Source of the DNA: FEB-12 sp964503315
Lineage (GTDB): Bacteria > Zixibacteria > MSB-5A5 > GN15 > FEB-12
DNA: 64,000 bases
Direction: 5' to 3'
Assembly (NCBI GenBank): GCA_964503315.1
Contig: CAZCZL010000005.1
Location: forward strand, 62,001 to 126,000
The number at the start of each line of letters is the position of its first letter. The first letter of the stretch is position 1. The position numbers were made by a program, and so were the translations under genes. Below the pieces are notes generated by a model that searched no databases, was not told where the DNA came from, and saw only the letters and a program-made list of their open reading frames with translations. This document shows positions 36,104 through 44,589 of the stretch, piece by piece.

Positions 36104-36114
36104 AGCATGTGATT
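36091..36114 (+). promoter_or_regulatory. Candidate Rrf2 operator, copy 1
   Basis: A 24-bp AT-rich element beginning GTAATA, containing ATAATA at positions 9-14 and CATG at 16-19, and ending GATT. It matches copy 2 at 36559-36582 at 20 of 24 positions with no gaps. It covers the -10 box, an ideal place for autorepression. Confidence 0.65.
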
Positions 36115-36125
36115 AGAGGTTGATG

Positions 36126-36542
36126 ATGATTTCAAAGACTGGCGTACATGCAGCTTTAGCCCTGACGATGATGGCCCAGGCCAAACCCGGCGAGTATGTC
36201 GGGGCGGTCTCTATCGCCAAAGAGATAGGCGCGCCGCAGAATTATCTGGGTAAGTTGCTCAATACGCTGGCGGGTGTCGGGCTTCTGGAATCACAGAAGG
36301 GATTCGGCGGCGGATTCCGCTTGGCGCGCAAAGCCTCTGAGATCTCTCTCTATGATATAATAGAACCGATTGACAAGGTCAGCCGATGGTCCGGGTGTTT
36401 GCTGGGGAAAGGGAGTTGTACTCCCAACTCACCATGCGCGGTGCATGATCGATGGAAACGAGTGCGCGAAGAGTATATGCATTTTTTGAAAGAGACGACG
36501 GTCGAGGATCTGGCGCGTAACAAGGTGATTCTGCCAGCCTGA
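36126..36542 (+). CDS. Rrf2-family Fe-S transcriptional regulator (NsrR/IscR-like)
   Basis: 138 residues. A winged helix with recognition region GAPQNYLGKLLNTLAGVGLL and the GFGGGFRLAR wing is followed by three cysteines, C91, C98 and C104 (CX6CX5C), which in this family ligate a [2Fe-2S] or [4Fe-4S] cluster sensing NO or redox state. The frame offers TTG 36120, ATG 36123 and ATG 36126; AGAGG at 36115-36119 best suits 36126. Immediately downstream lie a hemerythrin and a nitric oxide reductase, so an NsrR-like NO-sensing role is likely but not proven. Copies of a 24-bp element flank it. Confidence 0.88.
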   Translation: MISKTGVHAALALTMMAQAKPGEYVGAVSIAKEIGAPQNYLGKLLNTLAGVGLLESQKGFGGGFRLARKASEISLYDIIEPIDKVSRWSGCLLGKGSCTPNSPCAVHDRWKRVREEYMHFLKETTVEDLARNKVILPA

Positions 36543-36558
36543 CCTCTTTTTTTGAGAG

Positions 36559-36582
36559 GTAATACGATAATAACATGCGATT
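36559..36582 (+). promoter_or_regulatory. Candidate Rrf2 operator, copy 2
   Basis: Second copy of the 24-bp element, 20/24 identical to 36091-36114, located 41 bases upstream of the hemerythrin start. Here the position equivalent to the -10 box reads GATAAT. No further copy precedes the NO reductase gene, so the hemerythrin and reductase probably share this promoter. Confidence 0.65.
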
Positions 36583-36622
36583 CGTTTATAGACCGTAAGC
36601 AATTAATAGAATGGAGCTTAAT

Positions 36623-37228
36623 ATGAAGCCGACTGAAATTCTCTCCAGCGAACATCGAGTGATCGAGACGATGCTGGGAGTCCTTGAGAACATCTGCCAC
36701 AAGGCAGAAGAGAACCACAAGCTGGATCGCGAAGACGCCAACTCGGCCGTGACCTTTATCCGGATGTTCGCGGACAAGTGTCATCACGGCAAGGAAGAGG
36801 GACAGCTTTTTCCGGCGATGGAGGCCAAAGGTGTACCTTGCGAATCTGGACCAATTGGGGTAATGTTAAGCGAGCACGAGCAGGGTCGCCGCTTTGTTGG
36901 CGGCATGGCGGAGAATCTTGAGGCCGCGGCCGCGGGCGATCATTCTGCTCTCCAGGCTTTTGTCAACAATGCCCACGGTTACGTCTTGCTGCTCCGTGCT
37001 CACATCATGAAAGAGGATAATATCCTGTTCCCGATGGCGGTACGCCTGATGTCCGCCGAGGAAGAGGCCGAACTGCTCGCGCGATTTGACCATGTTGAGT
37101 CGGATCACATGGGCACCGGGACGCACGAAAAGTTTCTTGAGTTGGCGGAAAAGCTCGCTGACAAGTACGGTATTGAAAAACGATGGACGGCCGCTACCAC
37201 CTCGTGTGGGTGCAGCCATAAGAAGTAA
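36623..37228 (+). CDS. Hemerythrin HHE-domain protein
   Basis: 201 residues, four-helix bundle. Expected di-iron ligands are visible: H11, H54/H55 with E58/E59 (CHHGKEEG), H85 in SEHEQG, and H127 with E131 (HIMKEDN). The C-terminus ends in SCGCSHKK. HHE proteins next to NO reductases and Rrf2 regulators (compare YtfE/Ric) act in NO binding, iron donation or repair of Fe-S clusters. The start at 36623 has GGAG 6 bases upstream; an earlier in-frame ATG at 36611 overlaps that site. It lies 36 bp ahead of the reductase gene. Confidence 0.88.
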   Translation: MKPTEILSSEHRVIETMLGVLENICHKAEENHKLDREDANSAVTFIRMFADKCHHGKEEGQLFPAMEAKGVPCESGPIGVMLSEHEQGRRFVGGMAENLEAAAAGDHSALQAFVNNAHGYVLLLRAHIMKEDNILFPMAVRLMSAEEEAELLARFDHVESDHMGTGTHEKFLELAEKLADKYGIEKRWTAATTSCGCSHKK

Positions 37229-37264
37229 CCGGGCAACGGAAGCAACGGAGACACGAGGAATATC

Positions 37265-39496
37265 ATGAGAAAACTATGGATCGCTTTCTGGAGCGTGATC
37301 ATTCTCTCCTTCGCCGTGCTCGGCTGGGCAGGGTTCAAGATCTATCAGGAAAAGCCGCCGATCCCGGATCAGGTGGTAACGACCGACGGGACGGTGATGA
37401 TCGCCGCCGTAGAGATAACAGCCGGACAGAATGTCTGGCAATCACTCGGCGGTATGGAGATCGGCTCGATCTGGGGACATGGCGGCTACGTCGCTCCGGA
37501 TTGGACCGCCGACTGGCTTCATCGCGAATGCGTCTTTATTCTTAATGACTGGTCGGCGGCTGATTTCGGTCAGCCATACGACAAGCTGCCTTTAGAGCAG
37601 CAGGCGATGCTTCAGTCGCGCTTGACTACATTGATGCGCACCAATTCATACGACAAGGGGACCAACAGCATTCGTGTGGATCCCGTCCGTTATCGCGCGT
37701 TCAATGACAATCTGGCCTACTACACGAAACTGTATACGGAAGGTCATACCGAATACGCGATACCGTCGGGGACGTTGACCGACCCGGTCAAGCTGAAACA
37801 GATCGCGTCATTCTATTTCTGGACCTCCTGGGCGGCCTCGACGAATCGCCCGGACGACAACATCACCTTCACCAGCAACTGGCCGCATGAGCCGTTGATC
37901 GACAATCGCCCGACCGGTGATTCGCTCATCTGGACCGGCGTCAGCATCATCATGCTGCTGGGCGGGATCGGACTACTCGTCTGGTATCACGCGTCCCAGC
38001 CAAAGGAGCCGATCGCGGAGAAGATCCCCGCGACTGACCCGTTGATGGGAAATCAGCCGACTCCATCGCAGCTTGCGACCATCAAATATTTCTGGGTAGT
38101 GGCCGGACTTTTCCTCCTGCAGATCATCATGGGGGTTATCACCGCGCACTATGGAGTCGAGGGTGACGGTTTTTATGGTATACAAATTGACAAGTGGCTC
38201 CCGTATGTGGTAACGCGCACCTGGCATACGCAGCTTGGTATCTTCTGGATCGCTACCGCCTGGTTGGCGGCCGGACTTTACATCGGCCCCGCGGTCTCCG
38301 GTTTCGAACCGAAGGGACAGAAGTTGGGCGTCAATGTTCTGTTTGGCGCGCTTCTGGTGGTTGTTTTGGGTTCCATGACCGGTGAGTGGCTTTCGGTGAA
38401 GGGGATGCTCTCCGGGGACGCTTGGTTCTATTTCGGTCACCAAGGATATGAGTATGTTGACCTTGGCCGTATCTGGCAGATAGCGCTGTTGATCGGATTG
38501 ATACTTTGGGTCTGGTTGGTCGGGCGCAATGTGTTCGCCGCGATCAAGAAAGGGGGAGAACAGAAAGCGCTCCTCACGATGTTCATTATTTCGGCCATCG
38601 CCATCGGTGCGTTCTATTCTGCCGGATTGATGTGGGGAAGAAGCACGCACCTCTCAATAGTAGAGTACTGGCGCTGGTGGGTCGTGCACCTTTGGGTGGA
38701 AGGATTCTTTGAGGTATTCGCGACTGTCGTTATCGCTTTTATGTTCGCGCGACTTCAGTTGATCCGCATCGGGACCGCCAATTCATCGGTGCTCTTCGCG
38801 ACGACCATCTTCCTGACCGGCGGTATCATCGGAACACTGCACCATCTCTACTTTTCCGGTACGCCGACCGCAATCATGGCGTTGGGCGCGGTCTTCAGCG
38901 CGCTCGAGGTCGTGCCGCTGACGATCATCGGCTTCGAAGCATGGGACAATATCCGACTCTCTCGCTCGACACCCTGGGTGGCGCGATACAAATGGCCGAT
39001 CCTGTTTTTTGTCTCAGTGGCGTTCTGGAATATGATCGGCGCGGGGCTATTTGGGTTCATGATCAACCCGCCCATCGCCCTCTATTATATGCAGGGATTG
39101 AATACGACTCCTGTGCACGGCCACTCCGCGCTTTTTGGGGTCTACGGAATGCTCGGCATCGGGCTGATGCTCTTCTGCCTGCGTATACTGTATGTGCGAA
39201 ATGACTGGAAAGATAATGTGCTGAAGTTTTCGTTCTGGTCGATCAATATCGGATTGCTGGCGATGGTCGGTATATCGCTCCTGCCGGTTGGTCTGTTGCA
39301 GACCTGGGCATCGGTGGAGCATGGCTACTGGTTTGCGCGAAGCGCGGAATTCTTGTACTCACCAGCGGTTCAGGTCTTTAAATGGCTACGCGCGATTGGT
39401 GATACGGTCTTCGCGGTCGGAGCGGTCGTGATGTCGCTGTTCGTCTTTGGACTCGCGACCGGTCACTCGCTGCTCAAGCGCAAAGCCGATAAGTAG
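37265..39496 (+). CDS. norB: Quinol-dependent nitric oxide reductase (qNOR)
   Basis: 743 residues, longer than NorB of the cytochrome c enzyme because of the fused N-terminal periplasmic domain (after a first transmembrane helix, EITAGQNVWQSLGGMEIGSIWGHG). About 13 further helices carry heme and Fe ligands, seen in TWHTQLGIFWIATAWLAAG, HLWVEGFFEVFA, GTLHHLYFSG and VHGHSALFGVYGMLG. It reduces two NO to N2O with quinol electrons at the inner membrane. No nitrite reductase or NorC lies nearby, so detoxification rather than full denitrification is the simpler reading. Ends at a bidirectional terminator. Confidence 0.95.
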   Translation: MRKLWIAFWSVIILSFAVLGWAGFKIYQEKPPIPDQVVTTDGTVMIAAVEITAGQNVWQSLGGMEIGSIWGHGGYVAPDWTADWLHRECVFILNDWSAADFGQPYDKLPLEQQAMLQSRLTTLMRTNSYDKGTNSIRVDPVRYRAFNDNLAYYTKLYTEGHTEYAIPSGTLTDPVKLKQIASFYFWTSWAASTNRPDDNITFTSNWPHEPLIDNRPTGDSLIWTGVSIIMLLGGIGLLVWYHASQPKEPIAEKIPATDPLMGNQPTPSQLATIKYFWVVAGLFLLQIIMGVITAHYGVEGDGFYGIQIDKWLPYVVTRTWHTQLGIFWIATAWLAAGLYIGPAVSGFEPKGQKLGVNVLFGALLVVVLGSMTGEWLSVKGMLSGDAWFYFGHQGYEYVDLGRIWQIALLIGLILWVWLVGRNVFAAIKKGGEQKALLTMFIISAIAIGAFYSAGLMWGRSTHLSIVEYWRWWVVHLWVEGFFEVFATVVIAFMFARLQLIRIGTANSSVLFATTIFLTGGIIGTLHHLYFSGTPTAIMALGAVFSALEVVPLTIIGFEAWDNIRLSRSTPWVARYKWPILFFVSVAFWNMIGAGLFGFMINPPIALYYMQGLNTTPVHGHSALFGVYGMLGIGLMLFCLRILYVRNDWKDNVLKFSFWSINIGLLAMVGISLLPVGLLQTWASVEHGYWFARSAEFLYSPAVQVFKWLRAIGDTVFAVGAVVMSLFVFGLATGHSLLKRKADK

Positions 39497-39523
39497 TCAA
39501 GAAACCCTCGTTTCTCTACATAC

Positions 39524-39561
39524 AACGCCGGAAGAGTCTGTCTCTTCCGGCGTTTCTTCTT
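39524..39561. terminator. Bidirectional terminator between the NO reductase and the RND efflux gene
   Basis: AACGCCGGAAGAG / CTCTTCCGGCGTT, a perfect 13-bp stem with a 5-base loop and pyrimidine-rich tail, between convergent genes ending at 39496 and 39574. Confidence 0.88.
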
Positions 39562-39573
39562 GGGTGGTCGATC

Positions 39574-42500
39574 TCAGCTCTCGGCAGTGCTTCGACGACC
39601 AAAGATCGAGTAGAGAATGGGGAGAATGAATAACGTTAATGCGGTCGAGGTTAGTATTCCACCGATCACGACTGTAGCCAGCGGACGCTGTACTTCGGCG
39701 CCAATAGACGTCGAGATCGCCATTGGCAGAAAACCGATGGCGGCGACCAGGGCGGTCATCAGCACTGGTCGAAGGCGAGACATCGCACTCTGCTCGATCG
39801 CATCCTGCAATGGCATTCCTTCGGAGCGATTTCGCTTGATAGCCGAGACCAGTACGAGACCATTCAGCACCGCTATCCCCGAAAGCGTGATGAAACCAAC
39901 TCCGGCTGAGATAGAGAATGGCATTTCGCGGAGAGTCAGCGCAATGACGCCACCAAGCGCAGCCAGCGGCACACCGCTGAAGATCAGCAGAGCATCCCGC
40001 ACCGATCCGTAGGTCCAATACAGAAGCCCGAAAATAAGTAACAACGCTAGTGGAACGACCACTGCCAACTTCGCCTGCGCGCGCTCCAGATTCTCGAATT
40101 GTCCGCCATACCGCACGAAGTATCCCGGCGGCAATTGGATATCTCTGGCGATCCGCTCGCGGACTTCGTCGACGAACGATCCTATATCGCGATTACGCAC
40201 ATTCGCCTGTACGATCGCACGGCGTTTTCCCCATTCACGCGTGATACTGGCTGGCCCTGCCGACAGCGCCGGGCGGGTGACCTGGTCGAGTGTCAACTGA
40301 GCGCCGGTGAACGACTGCAACGGGATCCGCTCGACATCATCGGGGACTTCGGTATACGCTGAATCCAATCGAACGACCAGATTGAAGCGGCGCTGGCCCT
40401 CGTACACTTCGCCGGTTTCGATACCGCCGATTGCCTCGACATAGGTAAGTACTTCGAAAGCCGGGAGATCATAGCGTGAGATACGTTGACGGTCAACCGC
40501 CAACTGAAAGACCGGCTGCCCGGTCAATTGCTCAATCGTCACATCCGCAGCGCCGTCAATGGTCTCGACGAGCGCTGATATCTCTTCCGCCTTTTCTTCC
40601 AGTAGATTGAGATCATCGCCGAAAATCTTGATCCCCAGATCGGCGCGAATCCCCGCGATCATCTCATTCGCCCGCATCTCGATAGGTTGAGTGAAAACGC
40701 GATTCATCCCGGGAAGGTCGTTCACTTCGGCATCGATCGCCGCAACCAGTTCTTCCTGCGACGACGCCTTGGTCCACTGGCTACGTGGAGTGAGTGTGAT
40801 AAACAAGTCGGAAACCTCCATCCCCATCGGGTCGGTGGAGAGTTCCGCCGTTCCGGTACGGGTCCAGAGATGGTCAACTTCATCCGGAAATTTCTGTTTT
40901 ATCACCTGCTCGACCTTGGTGCCGTACGTGGTCGACTGCTCAAGGGATATTCCGGTCAACTTCACGAAATTGACCGCGATCGTTCCTTCGTTCAGACGTG
41001 GCACAAACTCGGACCCAAGTCGATTGAACTGCCACAGCCCAACGACCAACAGTGCCACGGCAACGGTGAGCACTGCCAGACGATGCGCGATGGTCCAGTG
41101 CAACGCACGACGATATCGTTGCTGTAACCAGAGTACCAGTTTTGGGTCGGAATGCACTTTGGGGCGCTTCAGGAATGCTCCCAGCATCGCAGGCAAAACT
41201 GTAAAGGAGAGAATGAGCGAGCCGAGCAGCACCAGGATGACTGTCATAGCCATCGGCCGGAACATCTTCCCTTCGACTCCTTCAAGCGTAAGGATCGGAA
41301 GATAGACCAGCATGATGATCAACTCGCCGAACAGGGTTGGCTTGCGGACTTCGAGGATCGCGTCGCGAATCACGTCAAGACGAGACTGGCTCTCAGCGCT
41401 GCGCGAGAGTCGGCTGACGGCGTTTTCCACTTGAATGACCGCATTGTCGACAGCGAGGCCGAAATCGATCGCTCCGAGCGACATCAGTGAGCCGACAATG
41501 CCAAATCTGGTCATCAGATCAAATGCGAACAACATCGAGAGAGGAATAGCTGAGGCTACTATCAGGCCGGCTCGGATATTCCCCAGAAAGGCGAAGAGGA
41601 CCGCGATAACGAGGGCGGCGCCGTACAGGAGGTTGTCTTTGACCGTGTGCAGGACATTGTCAACCAGGTCAGTGCGGGAGTAGACGGTCTTGATCTCAAC
41701 ACCGGGCGGAAGTGTTGGCTTGATCGACTCGATCCGTTCAATCATGGCTTGCGTGACATCACGCGAGTTTTCGCCGGTCAGCATGAAGCCAAGGCCAAGC
41801 ACTACCTCGCCATTCCCCTGATAAGTCGCCGAGCCGCGACGGATCTCATGTCCGACCACGACATCGGCAATATCATGCAGATGCACCGGCACGCCATTTC
41901 GCGATTTGACGACGAGCGATTCTATCTCTTCGCGCGTGCTGACTTGGCCTATCCCCTGCACGACTGTCTGCTCGCCGCCGCGGACCATCTCGCCTCCGGC
42001 GACATTCCGGATACCGCGGCCGATCGCCTCGACTACTTCCTCGAGATGCAGGTCGTACTGGATTATCCGGTTCGGGTCGATTAGTATCTGGTACTGCTTC
42101 TCGAACCCGCCCCAGCCATTCACCTCGGCGACACCGGGGACTGATTGAAGTTGTGGTTTGATTATCCAATCCTGCACCGTGCGGGCGTCGGTAGGGTCAT
42201 TCGATGAGCTGACCACCACGTACTGCAATACTTCACCAAGTCCGGTCGAAACCGGTCCAAGGCGCGGGGCTTCGACTCCCGATGGAAGTTCAACCGAGCC
42301 GAGACGCTCGCTCACCTGCTGGCGCGCGAGGTAGATATCGATGCGGTCCTCGAAGACCAGATTGACTTGAGAGAGGCCGAACTTGGAAATGGAGCGAACC
42401 TCGGTCAGCCCGCTCAGTCCGGATAACTCCCGCTCGACCGGGAAAGTTATCTGCCGTTCGACTTCCTCCGGCGACCATCCCGGCGCGTTGACATTCACCT

Positions 42501-42642
42501 GCACCATTACTGGCGTCGTATCCGGGAAAGCATCGAACGGCAATCGCAAAAGCGCGAAAATACCGAGGACAATCAGCAGTCCCGCCAGCGCAAGAACAAA
42601 CCACCGCCTATGAAGCGTAAACTCGATTAGTTTCTGTAGCAT
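39574..42642 (-). CDS. cusA: Heavy-metal RND efflux pump (CusA/CzcA family)
   Basis: 1022 residues with 12 transmembrane helices and two large periplasmic loops. Diagnostic stretches include PFDAFPDTTPVMVQVN, RQITFPVERELSGL, GAIDFGLAVDNAVIQVEN in helix 4 (acidic proton relay) and the conserved GFITLSGIAVLNG. It would drive proton-coupled export of metal ions. The ATG at 42642 lies 1 base after the adaptor stop, with GAGG upstream; an ATG at 42663 is deep in the adaptor gene. No outer-membrane CusC/TolC gene is in this cluster. The metal cannot be fixed from sequence. Confidence 0.94.
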   Translation of the reverse strand: MLQKLIEFTLHRRWFVLALAGLLIVLGIFALLRLPFDAFPDTTPVMVQVNVNAPGWSPEEVERQITFPVERELSGLSGLTEVRSISKFGLSQVNLVFEDRIDIYLARQQVSERLGSVELPSGVEAPRLGPVSTGLGEVLQYVVVSSSNDPTDARTVQDWIIKPQLQSVPGVAEVNGWGGFEKQYQILIDPNRIIQYDLHLEEVVEAIGRGIRNVAGGEMVRGGEQTVVQGIGQVSTREEIESLVVKSRNGVPVHLHDIADVVVGHEIRRGSATYQGNGEVVLGLGFMLTGENSRDVTQAMIERIESIKPTLPPGVEIKTVYSRTDLVDNVLHTVKDNLLYGAALVIAVLFAFLGNIRAGLIVASAIPLSMLFAFDLMTRFGIVGSLMSLGAIDFGLAVDNAVIQVENAVSRLSRSAESQSRLDVIRDAILEVRKPTLFGELIIMLVYLPILTLEGVEGKMFRPMAMTVILVLLGSLILSFTVLPAMLGAFLKRPKVHSDPKLVLWLQQRYRRALHWTIAHRLAVLTVAVALLVVGLWQFNRLGSEFVPRLNEGTIAVNFVKLTGISLEQSTTYGTKVEQVIKQKFPDEVDHLWTRTGTAELSTDPMGMEVSDLFITLTPRSQWTKASSQEELVAAIDAEVNDLPGMNRVFTQPIEMRANEMIAGIRADLGIKIFGDDLNLLEEKAEEISALVETIDGAADVTIEQLTGQPVFQLAVDRQRISRYDLPAFEVLTYVEAIGGIETGEVYEGQRRFNLVVRLDSAYTEVPDDVERIPLQSFTGAQLTLDQVTRPALSAGPASITREWGKRRAIVQANVRNRDIGSFVDEVRERIARDIQLPPGYFVRYGGQFENLERAQAKLAVVVPLALLLIFGLLYWTYGSVRDALLIFSGVPLAALGGVIALTLREMPFSISAGVGFITLSGIAVLNGLVLVSAIKRNRSEGMPLQDAIEQSAMSRLRPVLMTALVAAIGFLPMAISTSIGAEVQRPLATVVIGGILTSTALTLFILPILYSIFGRRSTAES

Positions 42643-42643
42643 G

Positions 42644-44131
42644 CTACTTCGCCTCGAGTCCACAGCATCCGGCGCCGATAGAGCCCTTCTTCAATTCAGT
42701 CTTGAGCAGGTAACTTCCATCAACCACCACCTGTTCGCCCGGCACCACGCCGGAGAAAACGCGGTAGTGGTCATTGTCGCCGCGCGCGATGGTTACTTTG
42801 CGCGGACGGTATCTGTCGACCGCTTCCTGCACGAAGACAACATTGCAGCATCCTTCCCACTGAACTGCGTCGCGCGAGACAACCGCCAATGCCAGTTCAT
42901 CGCCAATCTGGAATTTCGCCCGCCCGAAGAGATTGGCGGAGATATCCGAGGAGGGAGAGAGCAACCGCGCACGGACCGTGCCGGTGCGCGTTTCTTCGTT
43001 CAGGAACTTGGATACCCAGATAACTTCCGCGGCAGTCCGCTCGACCGCGCCGCCATCGGCGGAGAACTCAACACGCTGGCCGACTTTGATCGATAGAAGA
43101 TCCCGCTCGCGAACCGAAGCTTCCAGCCACAGGCTGGTCGGCTCGCCGATCGTGACTAGCGGCTGGCCCTCGTCCTGGAGTTCACCTATCGGTGCTCGCC
43201 GTTCTATCAGCAGGCCGTTTGAACTGGCGCGAAGTGTGTATCGCTGCGAGATCGTGCGGCTTGTTTCCAGTTCCTTCAGGTCAGTTTCCGCGAACCCGCC
43301 GGTCACCAGCATTCCGCGCCTGCCAGCAAGGCGAGCTTCGGCGGCGAGCGCGTCCGCTTCGATTCGCTCGAGTTCGGCTAACGATATCAGGTCGCTCTGA
43401 CGAAGCGATTTCCCGCGCTCAAGCGACTGCGCGGCGACGCGGTTATCGGCGACAGCTTCAAGATACTCCGCCTGCAAGCGCGCGATCTCCGGTGATTCCA
43501 TTTCCGCCAGTTTCTGGCCTTTCAATACCTTTTCGCCGGGTTCCACAAACCAGCGCGTTACTAGGGCGGGGACAGTCAGAGTGAGTACAGTCGTCTTGGT
43601 GTCATCGAATTTTATCTCGGCGGGCGCCTCGATAAACGCATCACCGGCAAAGGATAGAACCTGCTCGGTTGTTATCCCGGCGCGATTCGCCGTCTCAGCC
43701 GAAGCGAATTGAATAATTGCGTTGTTGGTCGCGCAGTCGACCACGTTTGCAGGATAGAAGACCGAAGTTTTGATCGGGTCGGTCATCTCGACCATCTGAA
43801 TAGGCTCGTTCGGGAAATGGATATCCGGATTGCAGAGGCGACAGTGCGATTCCGGAATGCCATGCTCGCCGCACCAGTCGTTGGCCGCTTTGAATTGCGC
43901 GACCAGCGATGGATTACAGAGCGTGCAGACTGATTCGGGCACGCGATGTTCCGCGCACCAATCAGTCGTGGTGGGGGCGCCATGGCCGTGGCCATCATCG
44001 GCAGAGTGTTCAGCAGTAGTCGCGGTGGTCGCCGCGTGATCATGGTCATCGCCGTTGAACATCGTCTGTCCGCCCAGGCCGAGCGCGACTCCAACCACCA
44101 ACATCAGTATGTAAGGAACCCAGCTTTTCAT
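42644..44131 (-). CDS. RND periplasmic adaptor (CusB-like) with duplicated Cys-rich N-terminal motif
   Basis: 495 residues. A single N-terminal transmembrane helix is followed by a His/Asp-rich stretch (DDHDHAATTATT) and two copies of a WCxEHxxPExxCxxCNP motif at residues 58-74 and 86-102, likely metal-binding. Then come the standard adaptor parts: barrel-sandwich (FVEPGEKVLKGQKLAEMESPE), alpha-hairpin and beta-barrel. The extreme C-terminus is IGAGCCGLEAK with two cysteines, also a potential metal site. It couples the RND pump to an outer-membrane channel. Second gene of a three-gene operon. Confidence 0.9.
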   Translation of the reverse strand: MKSWVPYILMLVVGVALGLGGQTMFNGDDHDHAATTATTAEHSADDGHGHGAPTTTDWCAEHRVPESVCTLCNPSLVAQFKAANDWCGEHGIPESHCRLCNPDIHFPNEPIQMVEMTDPIKTSVFYPANVVDCATNNAIIQFASAETANRAGITTEQVLSFAGDAFIEAPAEIKFDDTKTTVLTLTVPALVTRWFVEPGEKVLKGQKLAEMESPEIARLQAEYLEAVADNRVAAQSLERGKSLRQSDLISLAELERIEADALAAEARLAGRRGMLVTGGFAETDLKELETSRTISQRYTLRASSNGLLIERRAPIGELQDEGQPLVTIGEPTSLWLEASVRERDLLSIKVGQRVEFSADGGAVERTAAEVIWVSKFLNEETRTGTVRARLLSPSSDISANLFGRAKFQIGDELALAVVSRDAVQWEGCCNVVFVQEAVDRYRPRKVTIARGDNDHYRVFSGVVPGEQVVVDGSYLLKTELKKGSIGAGCCGLEAK

Positions 44132-44210
44132 ATCTGGAACACCTCAGAGAAACAGGTTAACGGCAGACCAATAGAGGTCCGCATTTGGTTTGGAAAATGG
44201 AAACGAGGTG

Positions 44211-44492
44211 TTAGGAAAGGCGAGGGGGGAGATCAGGTAAGAGTACAAACCCCGAGGCGGTCTGCGTGTTCATCAATTCAATACGGGCATCGGCTGTCCG
44301 ATGATGATTCGCGAATTGAATATCGGCTACGGGCAACGCGGAAAAACCAAGACTGCAGGAGCAATGGTAATAGCAATCCGCGCAGGGGAGATCACAACAA
44401 TCATCCCCTTCGGCACAGAATTCTTCCTGCGGCAGAACCATGGGAACCGCCAGCAGAACGATTATGAGAATCGAAAGGAGTGCCTTAGCCAT
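44211..44492 (-). CDS. Small secreted Cys-rich protein leading the metal efflux operon
   Basis: 93 residues with a signal peptide (KALLSILIIVLLAVPMVLP) and a cluster of seven cysteines within residues 26-46 (C26, C32, C33, C37, C40, C44, C46). The later half is polar with His and no cysteine. The cysteine cluster suggests metal capture, consistent with the two efflux genes downstream. AAGAAGG precedes the ATG. No named family recognised. The gap to the adaptor gene is 79 bases without a terminator, so one operon is likely. Confidence 0.72.
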   Translation of the reverse strand: MAKALLSILIIVLLAVPMVLPQEEFCAEGDDCCDLPCADCYYHCSCSLGFSALPVADIQFANHHRTADARIELMNTQTASGFVLLPDLPPRLS

Positions 44493-44506
44493 AGTGCCTT
44501 CTTATA

Positions 44507-44539
44507 CCGATAAGATACAATATCGGTCCCAAATCGCAA
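44507..44539 (-). promoter_or_regulatory. Promoter with palindromic operator for the metal efflux operon
   Basis: Minus-strand TTGCGA (44539-44534), 16 bases, TATCTT (44517-44512). A perfect 6-bp inverted repeat CCGATA-N8-TATCGG at 44507-44526 covers the -10 box. A palindrome in this position is typical of repressor control, here presumably metal-responsive. No regulator gene lies next to it. Confidence 0.6.
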
Positions 44540-44556
44540 GGCTAAAGCGGAACCGC

Positions 44557-44584
44557 TGGCCGACCGGTAATACCATGTCGGCCA
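44557..44584. other. GC hairpin between rsgA and the efflux promoter
   Basis: TGGCCGAC and GTCGGCCA pair perfectly over 8 bp with a 12-base loop, directly after the rsgA stop on the minus strand. There is no T run; it may slow read-through from rsgA into the efflux operon. Confidence 0.4.
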
Positions 44585-44589
44585 ATCGG

